64,000 bases of DNA. It comes from Streptomyces cinnamoneus (GTDB taxonomy: Bacteria; Actinomycetota; Actinomycetes; Streptomycetales; Streptomycetaceae). This document shows positions 7,156 to 16,584 of this stretch, one piece after another (the first letter of the stretch is position 1; every line of letters starts with the position of its first letter). Below the pieces are notes generated by a model. It worked only from the letters and a program-made list of their open reading frames with translations. It was not told the origin of the DNA and did no database searches. The DNA is taken from positions 124,001 through 188,000 of the forward strand of contig NZ_BMVB01000005.1 in assembly GCF_014650495.1 (NCBI RefSeq), in the 5' to 3' direction. Made by a program: the position numbers and the translations under genes.

Positions 7156-9313
7156 GCTCACCGGCACCACGGCCCCGGCCCGTCCCCCGGCCGGCCGGCC
7201 GCCGGCGCCGGACCCACTGGCCGCGCGTCTGGCCCTGCTCCGGTCCCGCGTGCTCCGGGCCGTCGCCGAACGGGCCGCCGCGGACCCGGAGGCCGCGGAC
7301 GACCCGCTGCGAGGGCTGTACATCTCCGACGAGTCGGCGTTGCGGCTGCTGGACCTTCCGGCGGGTCCGCTGCTCCCCGATCCTCACGAGGAAGAACAGG
7401 CACGGGAGATCGGTGCTCCGGCGCGGCTGGCCGCCGTGGCGGCGGCGTTCGGCCTTTCCGCGCACGACACCGACCTGTTGCTGGTGGCGCTCGCTCCCGA
7501 TCTGGACCCCCGGCTGGAGCGGGCCTACGCCTACCTCAACGACGACGTGTCCGCCCGGCGCGCCACCACGGGCCTGGCCCTGCGGCTGTGCGGGTCGGCG
7601 CAGGGCAGCCTCCAGGGCCGCGCGGCGCTGGCGCCGGAGGGCCCGCTGCGGTCCGGTGGGCTGCTGGTGGTCGAGGACGACGGGCAGCCCTACGCAAGCC
7701 GTCCGCTGCGTGTGCCCGACCGCGTCACCGACCACCTCCTCGGCCGCGACACGCCACCGCCGGGCCTGGCCCGTCACCTTCTCGGGAGCTCCCGCGCACC
7801 GGGCCGGGTACCGGCGCCCCTGCCGGACGCCCTCACCGGCGTGGTCACCCGGCTGGCCCGGGCCGTCACGCGGCCGGGGCTGGTGTACGTGCGGGACCGG
7901 CACGGCGGCCCCGGGCCGCTGGTCGCCGAGTCGGCCCTGCACGAGAGCGAAAAGGGTGTGCTCCGCGTGTCCCTGCCGTCCGGCGCGGACCCGGAGGAGA
8001 CAGGCGGGCTGCTGCGTGCGGCGCTGCTGGAGGCCCGGCTGACCGGCAGCGGCCTGGTGCTGGAGCACGCCGAGGCGTTGGGCGACGACCCCACCGCCGT
8101 CCGCCGGGCGATCGAGCCGCTGACCGCGCTTGGTGTCCCCGTGGTGCTGGTGGGTCACCGGCCGTGGGACGCCCGGTGGGCGGTCGCGCTGCCTCTGTCA
8201 CTGGACTGCCCCACGCTGCGGGAGGCGGACCGGGCGCGGCTGTGGCGCCGGGAGTTGTCCGCCGGGGACCGCGGGGTTGCGGGAACGGCGGGAGGTGTTC
8301 CCGAGGCCGCCGTGACGGCGGTGGCCCGGTACCGGCTCTCGCCGGGGCAGATCCGCGCCGCCGCGGAGGCAGCCTGCCGCCGGGCGGTGGCCGACGGCGG
8401 AGAGGTGGAGGCCGGAGACCTGGCCGCGGCCGCCCGGGCATCCGCCGGAGGAGCCCTCGGGCGCTTCACCCGGCGGGTGGTTCCCGCCGTGTCCTGGGCC
8501 GACCTGGTGCTTCCCGAGCCCACCGGGAGCCTGGTGCGCGATGTCGCCCACCGTGCACGGCACCGCGACAGGGTGCTCGGCGCGTGGCGGATGCGTCCCG
8601 GCGGAGGCCGCGGCCAAGGTGTCACGGCGCTGTTCAGCGGGCCTTCGGGGACCGGCAAGACGCTCGCGGCCGAGGTGGTCGCCGCGGAGCTGGGCCTGGA
8701 GCTGTGCGTGGTGGACCTGGCCGCTGTGGTCGACAAGTACGTGGGAGAGACGCAAAAGCACCTCGACCTGGTCTTCCAGGAGGCCGAGACCGTGGACGCG
8801 GTCCTGCTGTTCGACGAGGCGGACGCGGTGTTCGGCAGGCGGTCGGCGGGGCGGGACGCGCAGGACCGTCATGCCAACAGCGAGACGGCGTACCTGCTGG
8901 CGCGCCTGGAGACGTTCGACGGCGTGGCCGTCCTCACCACGAATCTCTACGCGCACCTCGATCCCGCGTTCCTGCGCCGGTTCGACGTGGTGGCGCACTT
9001 CCCGGCCCCGGGGGCGCAGGAGCGGCGTGCCCTGTGGGACCGCTGTCTGGGCGGGCTGCCCCGGGCGGAGGACCTGGACCTGGACCGGCTGGCGCGCGGA
9101 TTCGACCTGCCGGGTGGTGCCATCCGCTGCTGTGCCGTCACGGCCGCCTACGGTGTCGCCGTGACGGGTGGTCCGGTCACCACGGAGGACCTGTTGTCGG
9201 CGGTACGGGCCGAGTACGCGAAGCTGGGCCGCCGCTACGTCGAGGAGACGGAGACCACCGGGCCGCGGCCGGGGCCGGGGCCGGCGTACAGGCGGCGGCC
9301 CGGCGGCGGCTGA
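7148..9313 (+). CDS. eCIS AAA+ ATPase (Pvc15-like)
   Basis: 721 residues, GTG start with GAGAGGAG 8 bases upstream. The N-terminal ~450 residues are an Ala/Arg-rich helical region with a degenerate NTPase-like section (VVLVGHRPWDARWAV). The C-terminal AAA+ module has Walker A GPSGTGKT (about 498-505), Walker B AVLLFDEADAVFG (about 551-563), sensor-1 VLTTNLYAHLD and the arginine-finger region FLRRFDVVAHFP. ATPases of this CDC48/FtsH type are present in nearly all eCIS loci and are thought to aid assembly or remodelling of the particle in the cytoplasm. It is convergent with the second sheath gene, with about 30 bases between stops. Confidence 0.93.
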   Translation: MSELTGTTAPARPPAGRPPAPDPLAARLALLRSRVLRAVAERAAADPEAADDPLRGLYISDESALRLLDLPAGPLLPDPHEEEQAREIGAPARLAAVAAAFGLSAHDTDLLLVALAPDLDPRLERAYAYLNDDVSARRATTGLALRLCGSAQGSLQGRAALAPEGPLRSGGLLVVEDDGQPYASRPLRVPDRVTDHLLGRDTPPPGLARHLLGSSRAPGRVPAPLPDALTGVVTRLARAVTRPGLVYVRDRHGGPGPLVAESALHESEKGVLRVSLPSGADPEETGGLLRAALLEARLTGSGLVLEHAEALGDDPTAVRRAIEPLTALGVPVVLVGHRPWDARWAVALPLSLDCPTLREADRARLWRRELSAGDRGVAGTAGGVPEAAVTAVARYRLSPGQIRAAAEAACRRAVADGGEVEAGDLAAAARASAGGALGRFTRRVVPAVSWADLVLPEPTGSLVRDVAHRARHRDRVLGAWRMRPGGGRGQGVTALFSGPSGTGKTLAAEVVAAELGLELCVVDLAAVVDKYVGETQKHLDLVFQEAETVDAVLLFDEADAVFGRRSAGRDAQDRHANSETAYLLARLETFDGVAVLTTNLYAHLDPAFLRRFDVVAHFPAPGAQERRALWDRCLGGLPRAEDLDLDRLARGFDLPGGAIRCCAVTAAYGVAVTGGPVTTEDLLSAVRAEYAKLGRRYVEETETTGPRPGPGPAYRRRPGGG

Positions 9314-9342
9314 GCTCCGCCGGGCCCCGGGTGAGGTGTGGC

Positions 9343-9684
9343 TCAGCCGGTCTTGGCGGGTTGTCCGGCGATCTGGGTGATCTGGAAGTGGACGAACTCG
9401 GCCGGACGCACGGGCGCCACCCCGATGTCACAGATGACCTTGCCCAGGTCGATGGTCGAACTGATGTTGTTCGTCCGGTCGCACACGACGAAGAACGCCT
9501 CCTCCGGCGTACGCCCCAGCAACGCACCCTGACGCCACTGATCCGTCAGAAAACTCGTCACCGAATGACGCAGAGACGCCCACAGACGATCATCATTCGG
9601 CTCGAACACCGCCCACGTCGACGACAACCGAATCGACTCCGCCAGAAAACACACCAACCGCCGCACGTTCAGATACACCCAGTC
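9343..9684. repeat. 342-bp perfect direct repeat, copy 1 (3' end of short sheath gene)
   Basis: Bases 9343-9684 are identical to 11183-11524, with the difference beginning exactly at 9685 (g versus c). The block comprises the last 113 codons and the stop. Flanking codons diverge immediately although the proteins stay similar. The block looks AT-richer than the surrounding DNA. Gene conversion or a recent 3' domain copy is the simplest reading. Confidence 0.97.
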
Positions 9685-10695
9685 GCGGTCCTTCGACCGG
9701 GTTCTGGCACCCCACACGAGGAGCCCCTGCCCGGGGAAGACGCGCAGGCAGTTCACGCCCATCTCGTTCAGCCGCCCCTGGGCCAGGTCGGTCAGCAGGA
9801 CCGGCATGTCGAGGACGCCGCGCAGGTTCTGGTTGGCGGGGGCCTTGAACACCCCGCGCTCGGTGTCCGTCCGCGCCCACACCCCGGCGACGTGGCCACT
9901 GGGCGGCACCGTGCGGTCCACGCCGTCGACGCCGGGTACCCGGATCCACGGGTAGTAGTAGGTGGTGAAGGCCGCGTCGCTCCCCTGGGCGGGCTGGTCT
10001 TTGAGGAACGTCTCGACATCGGTCGGTTTCTTTCCCGGCGGCGGTTCGAAGATCCCGACGCGGTTGCGCATCGTCACGCAGTGGGCCACCGCCTTGCCGA
10101 TGAGCGTCTTGCCATCGGCATCGACGGGTGGCGGAAGAGTCTCCTCCTCGCTCACGTCCGTGGTCATGTCCCACAGGCCCGGAACGGCCACCATCGACAC
10201 CTCGGGAACCGTCTGCAGGCCGGCGAGCCCCTTCAGGGGCCGGTCCGCCGAGCCCTCCAGCCCTCCCACCCCTGCGGCGACGACCTTCTTCGCGGGATCG
10301 GTGAAGCCGACGACGTAGCACGTGCTGCCCCCGTTGGCGAAGAAGCCGTACACCGCCTCGGCCAGTACCATGCACCGCTCGGCGATGCGGATGCCTCTGC
10401 GCGCCTTCTTCTTGTCCTCCTCGGCTCCCGCCTGGGAGAGCGCTTTCTTCTGCTTGGCGAGCTCGTCGGCCACAGCCGTGATGTTGTAGCGCTCGGTGAA
10501 CTCCTTCCAGCTGTCCATCCGCTGCGGAGCCCGCCGCTCCTCATCGGTGAACGGCAGCAGCGTCTGCTCACCGATCGCGTTGAGCTTCTTGGTGTACCCG
10601 ACGAACGCCGGGACCGATGTACTCACCCCGGTGATGGTCCGCACGCCGCTGGGGCGCTCGGTGACGTAGACGCCGGGCGCCTTCGCTGTCGTCAT
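9343..10695 (-). CDS. Contractile sheath protein, short copy
   Basis: 450 residues, ATG start (MTTAKAPGVYVTERPSG). N-terminal PGVYVTERPSGVRTITGVST and the C-terminal fold HVAGVWARTDTERGVFKAP, GARTRSKDRDWVYLNVRR and FHFQI-type end strand are typical of tail-sheath subunits (T4 gp18, Afp2-4). The middle contains a family-specific insertion with a charged helix (KKKARRGIRIAERC). The last 113 residues and the stop are identical at DNA level to the end of the other sheath gene at 11183. It is the last gene of the minus-strand operon, 23 bases after the tube gene. Multiple sheath paralogues are normal in Afp/PVC loci; the exact 3' identity is not. Confidence 0.95.
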   Translation of the reverse strand: MTTAKAPGVYVTERPSGVRTITGVSTSVPAFVGYTKKLNAIGEQTLLPFTDEERRAPQRMDSWKEFTERYNITAVADELAKQKKALSQAGAEEDKKKARRGIRIAERCMVLAEAVYGFFANGGSTCYVVGFTDPAKKVVAAGVGGLEGSADRPLKGLAGLQTVPEVSMVAVPGLWDMTTDVSEEETLPPPVDADGKTLIGKAVAHCVTMRNRVGIFEPPPGKKPTDVETFLKDQPAQGSDAAFTTYYYPWIRVPGVDGVDRTVPPSGHVAGVWARTDTERGVFKAPANQNLRGVLDMPVLLTDLAQGRLNEMGVNCLRVFPGQGLLVWGARTRSKDRDWVYLNVRRLVCFLAESIRLSSTWAVFEPNDDRLWASLRHSVTSFLTDQWRQGALLGRTPEEAFFVVCDRTNNISSTIDLGKVICDIGVAPVRPAEFVHFQITQIAGQPAKTG

Positions 10696-10718
10696 GACTC
10701 TTCCGCCTTGCCGGCCGA

Positions 10719-11159
10719 CTACTCGACCCTGATGTCCTCATAGGTGATGGTGACTTGCTCGGTGGCACTCTTCGAGTCGGCCGCGCCGAGCGCCGGCCCC
10801 TCCCACCGGGAGGCCCAGGCGTTGGTGAGGTGAATGCGCCGGACGGTGTTCTTCCGGGCGTCCTTCAACGAGATGGTGATGTTCTGCCGCGCGCTGTCGA
10901 GATCGGCGTTGACCATCGTGGCCTTGATCCAGTCCGTGAACGCCGTGCTCTTGTCCATGCCACGGGTGATCGTGATCTCCCCGGTGCGGCGAGCCCCCGG
11001 CTGCTTGCGCACGACCAGCTCCCCGGTGGGTGACACCTGACGCGTTTCCACGACGTCCTGTTCGAGGGTGAGACCGGAGATCTCCTGGACGGTCTCCACC
11101 TGGAACTTGCCGAGTTCGATGCCGAAGCAGTTGCTGCTGAAACTGTCGCCTGTCAGCAC
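10719..11159 (-). CDS. Inner tube protein (Pvc1/Afp1-like, T4 gp19 family)
   Basis: 146 residues from ATG (MLTGDSFSSNCFGIELGKFQ). The pattern GDSFSSNCFGIELGKFQVE, ISGLTLEQDVVETRQ, GELVVRKQPGARRTGEITI, TAFTDWIKATM and a final EQVTITYEDI is the standard eCIS inner-tube fold, hexamers of which stack inside the sheath. It sits between the two sheath genes with 23-base gaps on each side, so stoichiometric co-expression is expected. Length matches the family (about 145-150). Confidence 0.95.
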   Translation of the reverse strand: MLTGDSFSSNCFGIELGKFQVETVQEISGLTLEQDVVETRQVSPTGELVVRKQPGARRTGEITITRGMDKSTAFTDWIKATMVNADLDSARQNITISLKDARKNTVRRIHLTNAWASRWEGPALGAADSKSATEQVTITYEDIRVE

Positions 11160-11182
11160 GGGCGTCGCTCCTGTTCGTAGAG

Positions 11183-11524
11183 TCAGCCGGTCTTGGCGGG
11201 TTGTCCGGCGATCTGGGTGATCTGGAAGTGGACGAACTCGGCCGGACGCACGGGCGCCACCCCGATGTCACAGATGACCTTGCCCAGGTCGATGGTCGAA
11301 CTGATGTTGTTCGTCCGGTCGCACACGACGAAGAACGCCTCCTCCGGCGTACGCCCCAGCAACGCACCCTGACGCCACTGATCCGTCAGAAAACTCGTCA
11401 CCGAATGACGCAGAGACGCCCACAGACGATCATCATTCGGCTCGAACACCGCCCACGTCGACGACAACCGAATCGACTCCGCCAGAAAACACACCAACCG
11501 CCGCACGTTCAGATACACCCAGTC
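11183..11524. repeat. 342-bp perfect direct repeat, copy 2 (3' end of long sheath gene)
   Basis: Partner of the block at 9343-9684, same orientation, offset exactly 1840 bases. The tube gene lies between the copies, so recombination between them would delete or excise the tube gene together with one sheath. Confidence 0.97.
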
Positions 11525-12682
11525 CCGGCTCGTGGAACGCGTGCGGGCGCCCCACACCACATGCCCTTGTCCGGGAAGGGTCCGCAGGCAGTTCACGCCC
11601 TTGTCGTTGAGCTCGCCCTGCAAGTCGTCCGTGAGCGCTTGCGTCAGCCCCGTCACGTCGCGCAGCACCTGGTTGGCGGGAGCCTTGAACACGCCGCGCT
11701 CGGCGTCCGTCCGCGCCCACACCCCGGCGACGTGGCCGCACGGCGGTGCGGCGCGGGCGTCATCGCCGGGGGCGGGCACCGAGATCCACGGATAGTAGAG
11801 GGTGGTGAACGCGGCGTCGGGGTCGGTGGTGCCGAGGTTGGTGAGGAAGTCCTTCACACCGGCCACGTTCGTGTCCGGCGGGGCGTCGAGCACGGCGAGC
11901 CTGTTCCGCATCTGCACACAGTGGGCGACGACGAGCTGCATGCACTGGGCGCCGTACTGCTCGTCCGTGTCGTCGGTCCACAGGTCGGGCACGGCCACCA
12001 TCGCCACTTCCGGAACCGTCCGCAGGCCGGCGAGCCCGGTGCGGTCGTCCTCGTCGCCGGGCAGGGCGGTGAAGAGGGGCTTGGTGTGGTCGAGCCGGAC
12101 GATGTAGCAGGAGGTGCCGCCGTTGGCGAAGAATCCGGAGACGGCGTCGACGAGCCGCCAGGCCTCGGCCTGATCCAGCCTCTTCACCGTCTCGTCCCAG
12201 TACTCGGATTCGCTCCCGCAGTCGGTGTACCGCTGCCCGGTGCAACCCCATTGTGCGTAGGCATCGCACGCCTCCGAGGGGATGCCCTGCTCCAATTCCT
12301 CGAGTCTGGACCGGCTGTGAGGGTCCAGTTGCTCGCGCCAGCTCTGGCTTTTGAGGTAGTACAGCTCTTCGTTTCCCTCTTCGGGCAGCAGCGCGAGCAG
12401 GTGGCCGTAGACGCGTTCGTACTCACCCCGAACACGTTCCAGTTCTTCTTCGGCCCGCTCCTGGTTGTCCCGAGCCTCGGAGAGCCCGTACGGCACCCAG
12501 AACGACTCGACGAACTCCTGCCGTCCCCGCACCAGGACCGGTTTTCCGGAGAGTTGGCCGTCCGGCGCCTTGAGGGTGTAGCCGAGGAACGCGGGGGTCG
12601 ACGTTCCCACGCCGGTGATCGTGCGCGTTCCGCTCGGCAGTTCCTTGACGAAAACCCCTGGAGCCAGCGGTGTTGGGGACAT
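11183..12682 (-). CDS. Contractile sheath protein, long copy
   Basis: 499 residues from the ATG at 12682 (MSPTPLAPGVFVKELPSG); the open frame upstream of it is not coding. Conserved sheath regions: PGVFVKELPSGTRTITGVGT, FLGYT, TLYYPWISVPAPGDD, HVAGVWARTDAERGVFKAP and the shared C-terminal 113 residues. Compared with the 450-residue copy, the variable middle is larger and carries a helical segment rich in Glu and Arg plus several cysteines (WGCTGQRYTDCGSESEYW). It is probably surface-exposed domain III material. Two different sheaths may form different parts of the tail, for example base-proximal versus main sheath. That is inference by analogy with Afp2-4. Confidence 0.94.
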   Translation of the reverse strand: MSPTPLAPGVFVKELPSGTRTITGVGTSTPAFLGYTLKAPDGQLSGKPVLVRGRQEFVESFWVPYGLSEARDNQERAEEELERVRGEYERVYGHLLALLPEEGNEELYYLKSQSWREQLDPHSRSRLEELEQGIPSEACDAYAQWGCTGQRYTDCGSESEYWDETVKRLDQAEAWRLVDAVSGFFANGGTSCYIVRLDHTKPLFTALPGDEDDRTGLAGLRTVPEVAMVAVPDLWTDDTDEQYGAQCMQLVVAHCVQMRNRLAVLDAPPDTNVAGVKDFLTNLGTTDPDAAFTTLYYPWISVPAPGDDARAAPPCGHVAGVWARTDAERGVFKAPANQVLRDVTGLTQALTDDLQGELNDKGVNCLRTLPGQGHVVWGARTRSTSRDWVYLNVRRLVCFLAESIRLSSTWAVFEPNDDRLWASLRHSVTSFLTDQWRQGALLGRTPEEAFFVVCDRTNNISSTIDLGKVICDIGVAPVRPAEFVHFQITQIAGQPAKTG

Positions 12683-12767
12683 GCGGTACTCGCCCTTCTC
12701 CCGGCAGGGTCCCAGCAAAGCATCAGATATGCCATATTCCCGGGCGGCTTGCCGCGTTCCCCGTGGT

Positions 12768-15700
12768 TCACCCTGACGCACCAGGCTGATCACCGGAGAA
12801 GACCGTGCAGACGACCTGCCGCACGTCGACTCCGATGACCCGCTCGTCGGCGCGGACGGGAGCAACGGTGTCCGCCTCCACCACGGCCGACCCGCCGGTG
12901 TCCGCGGCGTACAGGCACGAACGCACCGGGTGCGGTGCGAGACCGCCCAGAGCCGTGCCCAGCGGCAGGGTGCAGCGGAGCGTGCCGGTCGGCGCGTCGA
13001 CGACCTGCACAGCGCCGCTGGTCTCGCCCGTCACGTACACCTCGCCCCCGTCGGCCGAGACGGCGATGTGCTCGGCGGTGCCGAGTCCCGCCGCCCAGGG
13101 GTGGACCGGTACGGGAGCGCCCAGGGCAAGCCGGTGAAGCTGTCCCTTCCGGGCGTGGAGGGCCTCACGTCCGTCCGGCCGGAACCCCACGGCTCCGGTG
13201 GTCTTCTCCGTGGTACTTCCCGCCATCCGGGGTCGGGCCGGGTCGGTGAGATCCACGAGGTGCACACCCTTGTCCTCGGTGGCGACCAGGCCGTACCCGC
13301 CGGACGGGTGCAGCGCCAGCGCCCACGGCTTGCCGGGCAGCGGGAGCCGCCCGGCCCGGCGTTCGACGGTGGCCGCCGGGCCGCCGGGCACCTCCAGGAC
13401 GTGCAGGGCGCTGTCCGCCTGCCCGTCGGGGCACAGGAGAAGCACATGATCCGGGTTTCCCGGTCGTACGGCCAGGTCACGCGCCGGAGGGACGCCGCTG
13501 ACCGTGGCGGTCACCACGGGGCTGTCGGGTGCGGCCAGGGAGACGACCCACAGCAGTCCGGCGCCGCCGGTGCCGTGACCCGCCACGTATCCGTGCGGTT
13601 CGCGCGGGTGGAGGGCGATGGCGGCGGCGATGCCTCCCGTCAGGGTGACGCTGCTCCCCGCGGCAGGCCGGGCAGGGTCGGTGAGGGTGGCTACGCGCAG
13701 GAGTTGACCGCCCTGGTCCGGACCCACGACGTAGGCGCGTCGGCCGTCCCGGGCGAGGGCGAGCCCGGCCGGCTGCGCCATGAGTGCGAGTTTCTGGCCG
13801 TCGTCGGAGCCGGTGAGCTTCACCGGGCCCAGGCCGTCCCGGCGCAGCAGGTAGGCGTAGGGGGCCGAGGGGTGGACGGCGACCGCGCGAGGGGGCTCGG
13901 TATCGGTGGTGTCCCGGAGCTGACCGGTGAACTCCGGGGTCCGGCGCAGCAGCGTGACCGTACCGTCCCGGTGCGCGACGTAGGCGCGCATCCCGTCCGG
14001 GGCGCACGCCACGCCCCTGGGGTCGGGGGCGACGGGCAAGGTGGTGACGTCCAGGCCCGGGAGGGCGAGGCAGTGCACGGCCGGCGCCTTGGCCGAGCGG
14101 TCGGTGACGTAGAGGTACCGGCCGTCGGACGTGCACGCCGCTTCCCAGGGGCGTGAGTCGTCCTGCTTCTTCACGGGGACGGTGGTGATGCCGCCCCCGT
14201 ACACCGCGACGGTCCCCTTCGCGTACTCGGTCACGTACAGGGGGCTGTTCTCACCTGCGGCTGCGATCGTGTAGGGCTTGTTGTCGAGAGGGACGGGGCT
14301 GCTGACTGACTTGGCCTTGAGGCGGTTGGCGTCGTCGAGGATGACGGTCACGAGCTCTGGTTTGGGGTTCTTCTCCGGCCCTTCGGAGACGAGGTGGATG
14401 ACGGTGTCGCCGTCGCAGACGATGCCGCGGGGCCGTTTGACGGTGACGTCTCGCACCACTTCCATGGGCGTGTCCTTCGTCGCCGGTACTTTCACGCCGT
14501 AGAGGGCGTCGCCCTGCAGGTCGGTCGCGTAGAGGTATTTCCCGTCCTTCGAGAGCGCGAGCCAGGAAGGGACGTAGATATTCGGGCCCTTGGTGTTGAC
14601 CTCCAGCCAGCAGGTGAACTCGGCGGAGTGGTCATCCTTCAGTGAGAACTGCGCCACCTTCCCCTTGTCGGTGCTGGAGACGTACAGGGTTTTCCCGTCG
14701 GGGCTGAGCACCAGTGCGTGAGGAAGGGTGAGGTCGTCGCGTCTGATGCTCTTGTGGTGACTCCACCTCGCGCCGTTCTTCTTCAGGACGGAGACTCTCT
14801 CCTGGATGCCGGTGCTCATGTGGTTGGCGACATAGAGGAACTCCCCCTTGGTCCGGTCCGGGAACAGGGAGACCCCGATCGGCGCCGAGAACCGTCCGTC
14901 CGCCGCCGCGACCTGCTGAACGTTCTTCCACGTGGTGCCGTCGTACTGCAGGACCGAGAGCGTGCCCTTCTGCTCCCCGGGCGCCGCCCCCTCCGTGTCG
15001 GTCACGAAGAGCATGCCGTCGCCGGCTGCGATCCCGTACGGCTTCTCGCACCGCACCGTCTTCTTCTCGATCGTGTGCAGCTTCCTCTTGGCCGCCCCGC
15101 CCAGCAGGTCGACGCGCGACACCGTGCCCGCGCCCGCATCAGCGGTGAAGGCGTACGTGCCCTCGGGGGTGACGGCGACTCCGTGGGGGGCGGCCGTCGT
15201 TCCGATGAGGGTGGTCTCGCACGTCACCGTGCCCGGGGTCCCGAGGTCACCGCCCGCCTTCGGGCGCAGCGTGAACAGGTGGCCCGTGGCCGGGCTGGTC
15301 ACGCACGCGAACGTGGGCTTTCCGGTCGGCGTGCCGGTCGCGATGGACCAGGGTCTCGCGGCGTCCACGGGCAGTGGCAGTTCCTTCGCCGTCGCGGGTG
15401 GCCGGGTGACGTCGTGCACCGCTACGCGCTTGGCCGCCGAGTCGGTGGCGCAGGCCCACCGGCCGTCGGGTGTCAGGGCCACGGAGAGGGGACGCGAGGA
15501 GGACCCCGTGCCGTACGCGGCTCCCTTCGCCGGGGTCGCCCGGACGGTGATCAGCCGGCCGGTCGCCTGGTCGGTGAGATGGGAGTAGGCGCCGGAGGGG
15601 CCGAACACCACCGACGCGGGTACCCCGCCCAGCCGGACGTCCCGTCGGGCGCCGGTCCGCAGGCGGCCGTCGCTTCCCGGGCCGGCCAGATGGACCGCCG

Positions 15701-16571
15701 ACACCGCACCGGTGACCCTGCTGACGACGTGCAGCAGCCGGCCGTCCGGCGCGAACGCCGCCGCGGACGGCTGGAGGCCGACCGGCAGCTCCGTGAACGG
15801 CCCGGGGGTACCGGTCGTCCGGTTCAGCAGGGCCACCGAGACGGAGGCGGAGCCGTGGTTCACCACGCACAGCCGGTCCCCGGCGGGTGCGACCAGGACG
15901 GCGAGCGGTTCGGCGCCCACGGCGAACGAGCCGGTGACGCCCGGGCTGTCCTGACGCAGGTCCACCACCGCCAGCCGTCCGCCGCCCGGCTGGCCCTCCG
16001 CCCGGTAGGACGCGTACGCGAAGCCGCCGTCCGGTGAGACAGCCAGCGCCAGGACGGGGCCGGGCAGGGCCGGTTCCGGCCGGAGGGGCAGCGGGTTGCC
16101 CGGATGGCCGATGTCGATGACCGTCAACGGCGCGGAGGGGTCCTCGCACGCGACGCACACGCGGGTGGCGCCGGGCGCTCCGGCCACGGCGAAGGGGCCC
16201 CCGCCCGTGGGCACGGGCAACGGCCCGAGACCGTCCGCGTCGTACAGGTGGACGATGTCCTCCGCCCAGCCCGCCACGCAGACCTGACCGGCGTGCAGTC
16301 CGGCGGCCACCGCGCAGGGCCGGCCGGGCGCGGGCAGGGGCCGGGCGGCGCCGCCGTGCCCGTCCAGGAGCGACACCGTGTCCGAGGCGTGGTCGCAGAC
16401 GTAGAGGCGCCCGGCGGCGGGGCCGGACGCCACAGCCGCCACCGCCCGCGGGTTCGTGCCCACCGGCCGGGCTTCCGGCTTCCCGGGCAGCCCTTCGCCG
16501 GTCAGTTCCACCGTGGCCAGGGCGTCGGCCGCCCAGTCCACGGCGAGGATCAGCGATGTCCCGTGCGTCAT
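12768..16571 (-). CDS. Giant cytoplasmic multi-beta-propeller protein inside the eCIS operon
   Basis: 1267 residues, ATG start, 13 bases after the preceding baseplate gene stop, so clearly in the operon. Almost the entire length is repeats of 35-50 residues of the YVTN/NHL type, for example GRLYVCDHASDTVSLLDGHG, GVAVTPEGTYAFTADAGAGT, TLYVSSTDKGKVAQFSLKD, SPLYVTEYAKGTVAVYGG and GEVYVTGETSGAVQVVDAP. The length would suit three or four propeller domains. There is no signal peptide or membrane segment, so it should stay in the cytoplasm or be built into the particle. No known core eCIS protein has this architecture. It may be a receptor-binding, fibre-like or scaffolding part, or a cargo. The function is not shown by the sequence. 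Confidence 0.88.
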   Translation of the reverse strand: MTHGTSLILAVDWAADALATVELTGEGLPGKPEARPVGTNPRAVAAVASGPAAGRLYVCDHASDTVSLLDGHGGAARPLPAPGRPCAVAAGLHAGQVCVAGWAEDIVHLYDADGLGPLPVPTGGGPFAVAGAPGATRVCVACEDPSAPLTVIDIGHPGNPLPLRPEPALPGPVLALAVSPDGGFAYASYRAEGQPGGGRLAVVDLRQDSPGVTGSFAVGAEPLAVLVAPAGDRLCVVNHGSASVSVALLNRTTGTPGPFTELPVGLQPSAAAFAPDGRLLHVVSRVTGAVSAVHLAGPGSDGRLRTGARRDVRLGGVPASVVFGPSGAYSHLTDQATGRLITVRATPAKGAAYGTGSSSRPLSVALTPDGRWACATDSAAKRVAVHDVTRPPATAKELPLPVDAARPWSIATGTPTGKPTFACVTSPATGHLFTLRPKAGGDLGTPGTVTCETTLIGTTAAPHGVAVTPEGTYAFTADAGAGTVSRVDLLGGAAKRKLHTIEKKTVRCEKPYGIAAGDGMLFVTDTEGAAPGEQKGTLSVLQYDGTTWKNVQQVAAADGRFSAPIGVSLFPDRTKGEFLYVANHMSTGIQERVSVLKKNGARWSHHKSIRRDDLTLPHALVLSPDGKTLYVSSTDKGKVAQFSLKDDHSAEFTCWLEVNTKGPNIYVPSWLALSKDGKYLYATDLQGDALYGVKVPATKDTPMEVVRDVTVKRPRGIVCDGDTVIHLVSEGPEKNPKPELVTVILDDANRLKAKSVSSPVPLDNKPYTIAAAGENSPLYVTEYAKGTVAVYGGGITTVPVKKQDDSRPWEAACTSDGRYLYVTDRSAKAPAVHCLALPGLDVTTLPVAPDPRGVACAPDGMRAYVAHRDGTVTLLRRTPEFTGQLRDTTDTEPPRAVAVHPSAPYAYLLRRDGLGPVKLTGSDDGQKLALMAQPAGLALARDGRRAYVVGPDQGGQLLRVATLTDPARPAAGSSVTLTGGIAAAIALHPREPHGYVAGHGTGGAGLLWVVSLAAPDSPVVTATVSGVPPARDLAVRPGNPDHVLLLCPDGQADSALHVLEVPGGPAATVERRAGRLPLPGKPWALALHPSGGYGLVATEDKGVHLVDLTDPARPRMAGSTTEKTTGAVGFRPDGREALHARKGQLHRLALGAPVPVHPWAAGLGTAEHIAVSADGGEVYVTGETSGAVQVVDAPTGTLRCTLPLGTALGGLAPHPVRSCLYAADTGGSAVVEADTVAPVRADERVIGVDVRQVVCTVFSGDQPGASG

Positions 16572-16584
16572 GGCAGAACCTCTC

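Noticed and set aside
7588..10743. Plus-strand open frame of 1051 codons
   Set aside because: It shadows the ATPase and the first sheath gene in other frames; composition is Arg/Pro/Gly-rich and no motif is present.
11201..12838. Plus-strand frame of 545 codons opposite the long sheath gene
   Set aside because: Antisense shadow caused by high GC; the sheath frame has clear conserved motifs.
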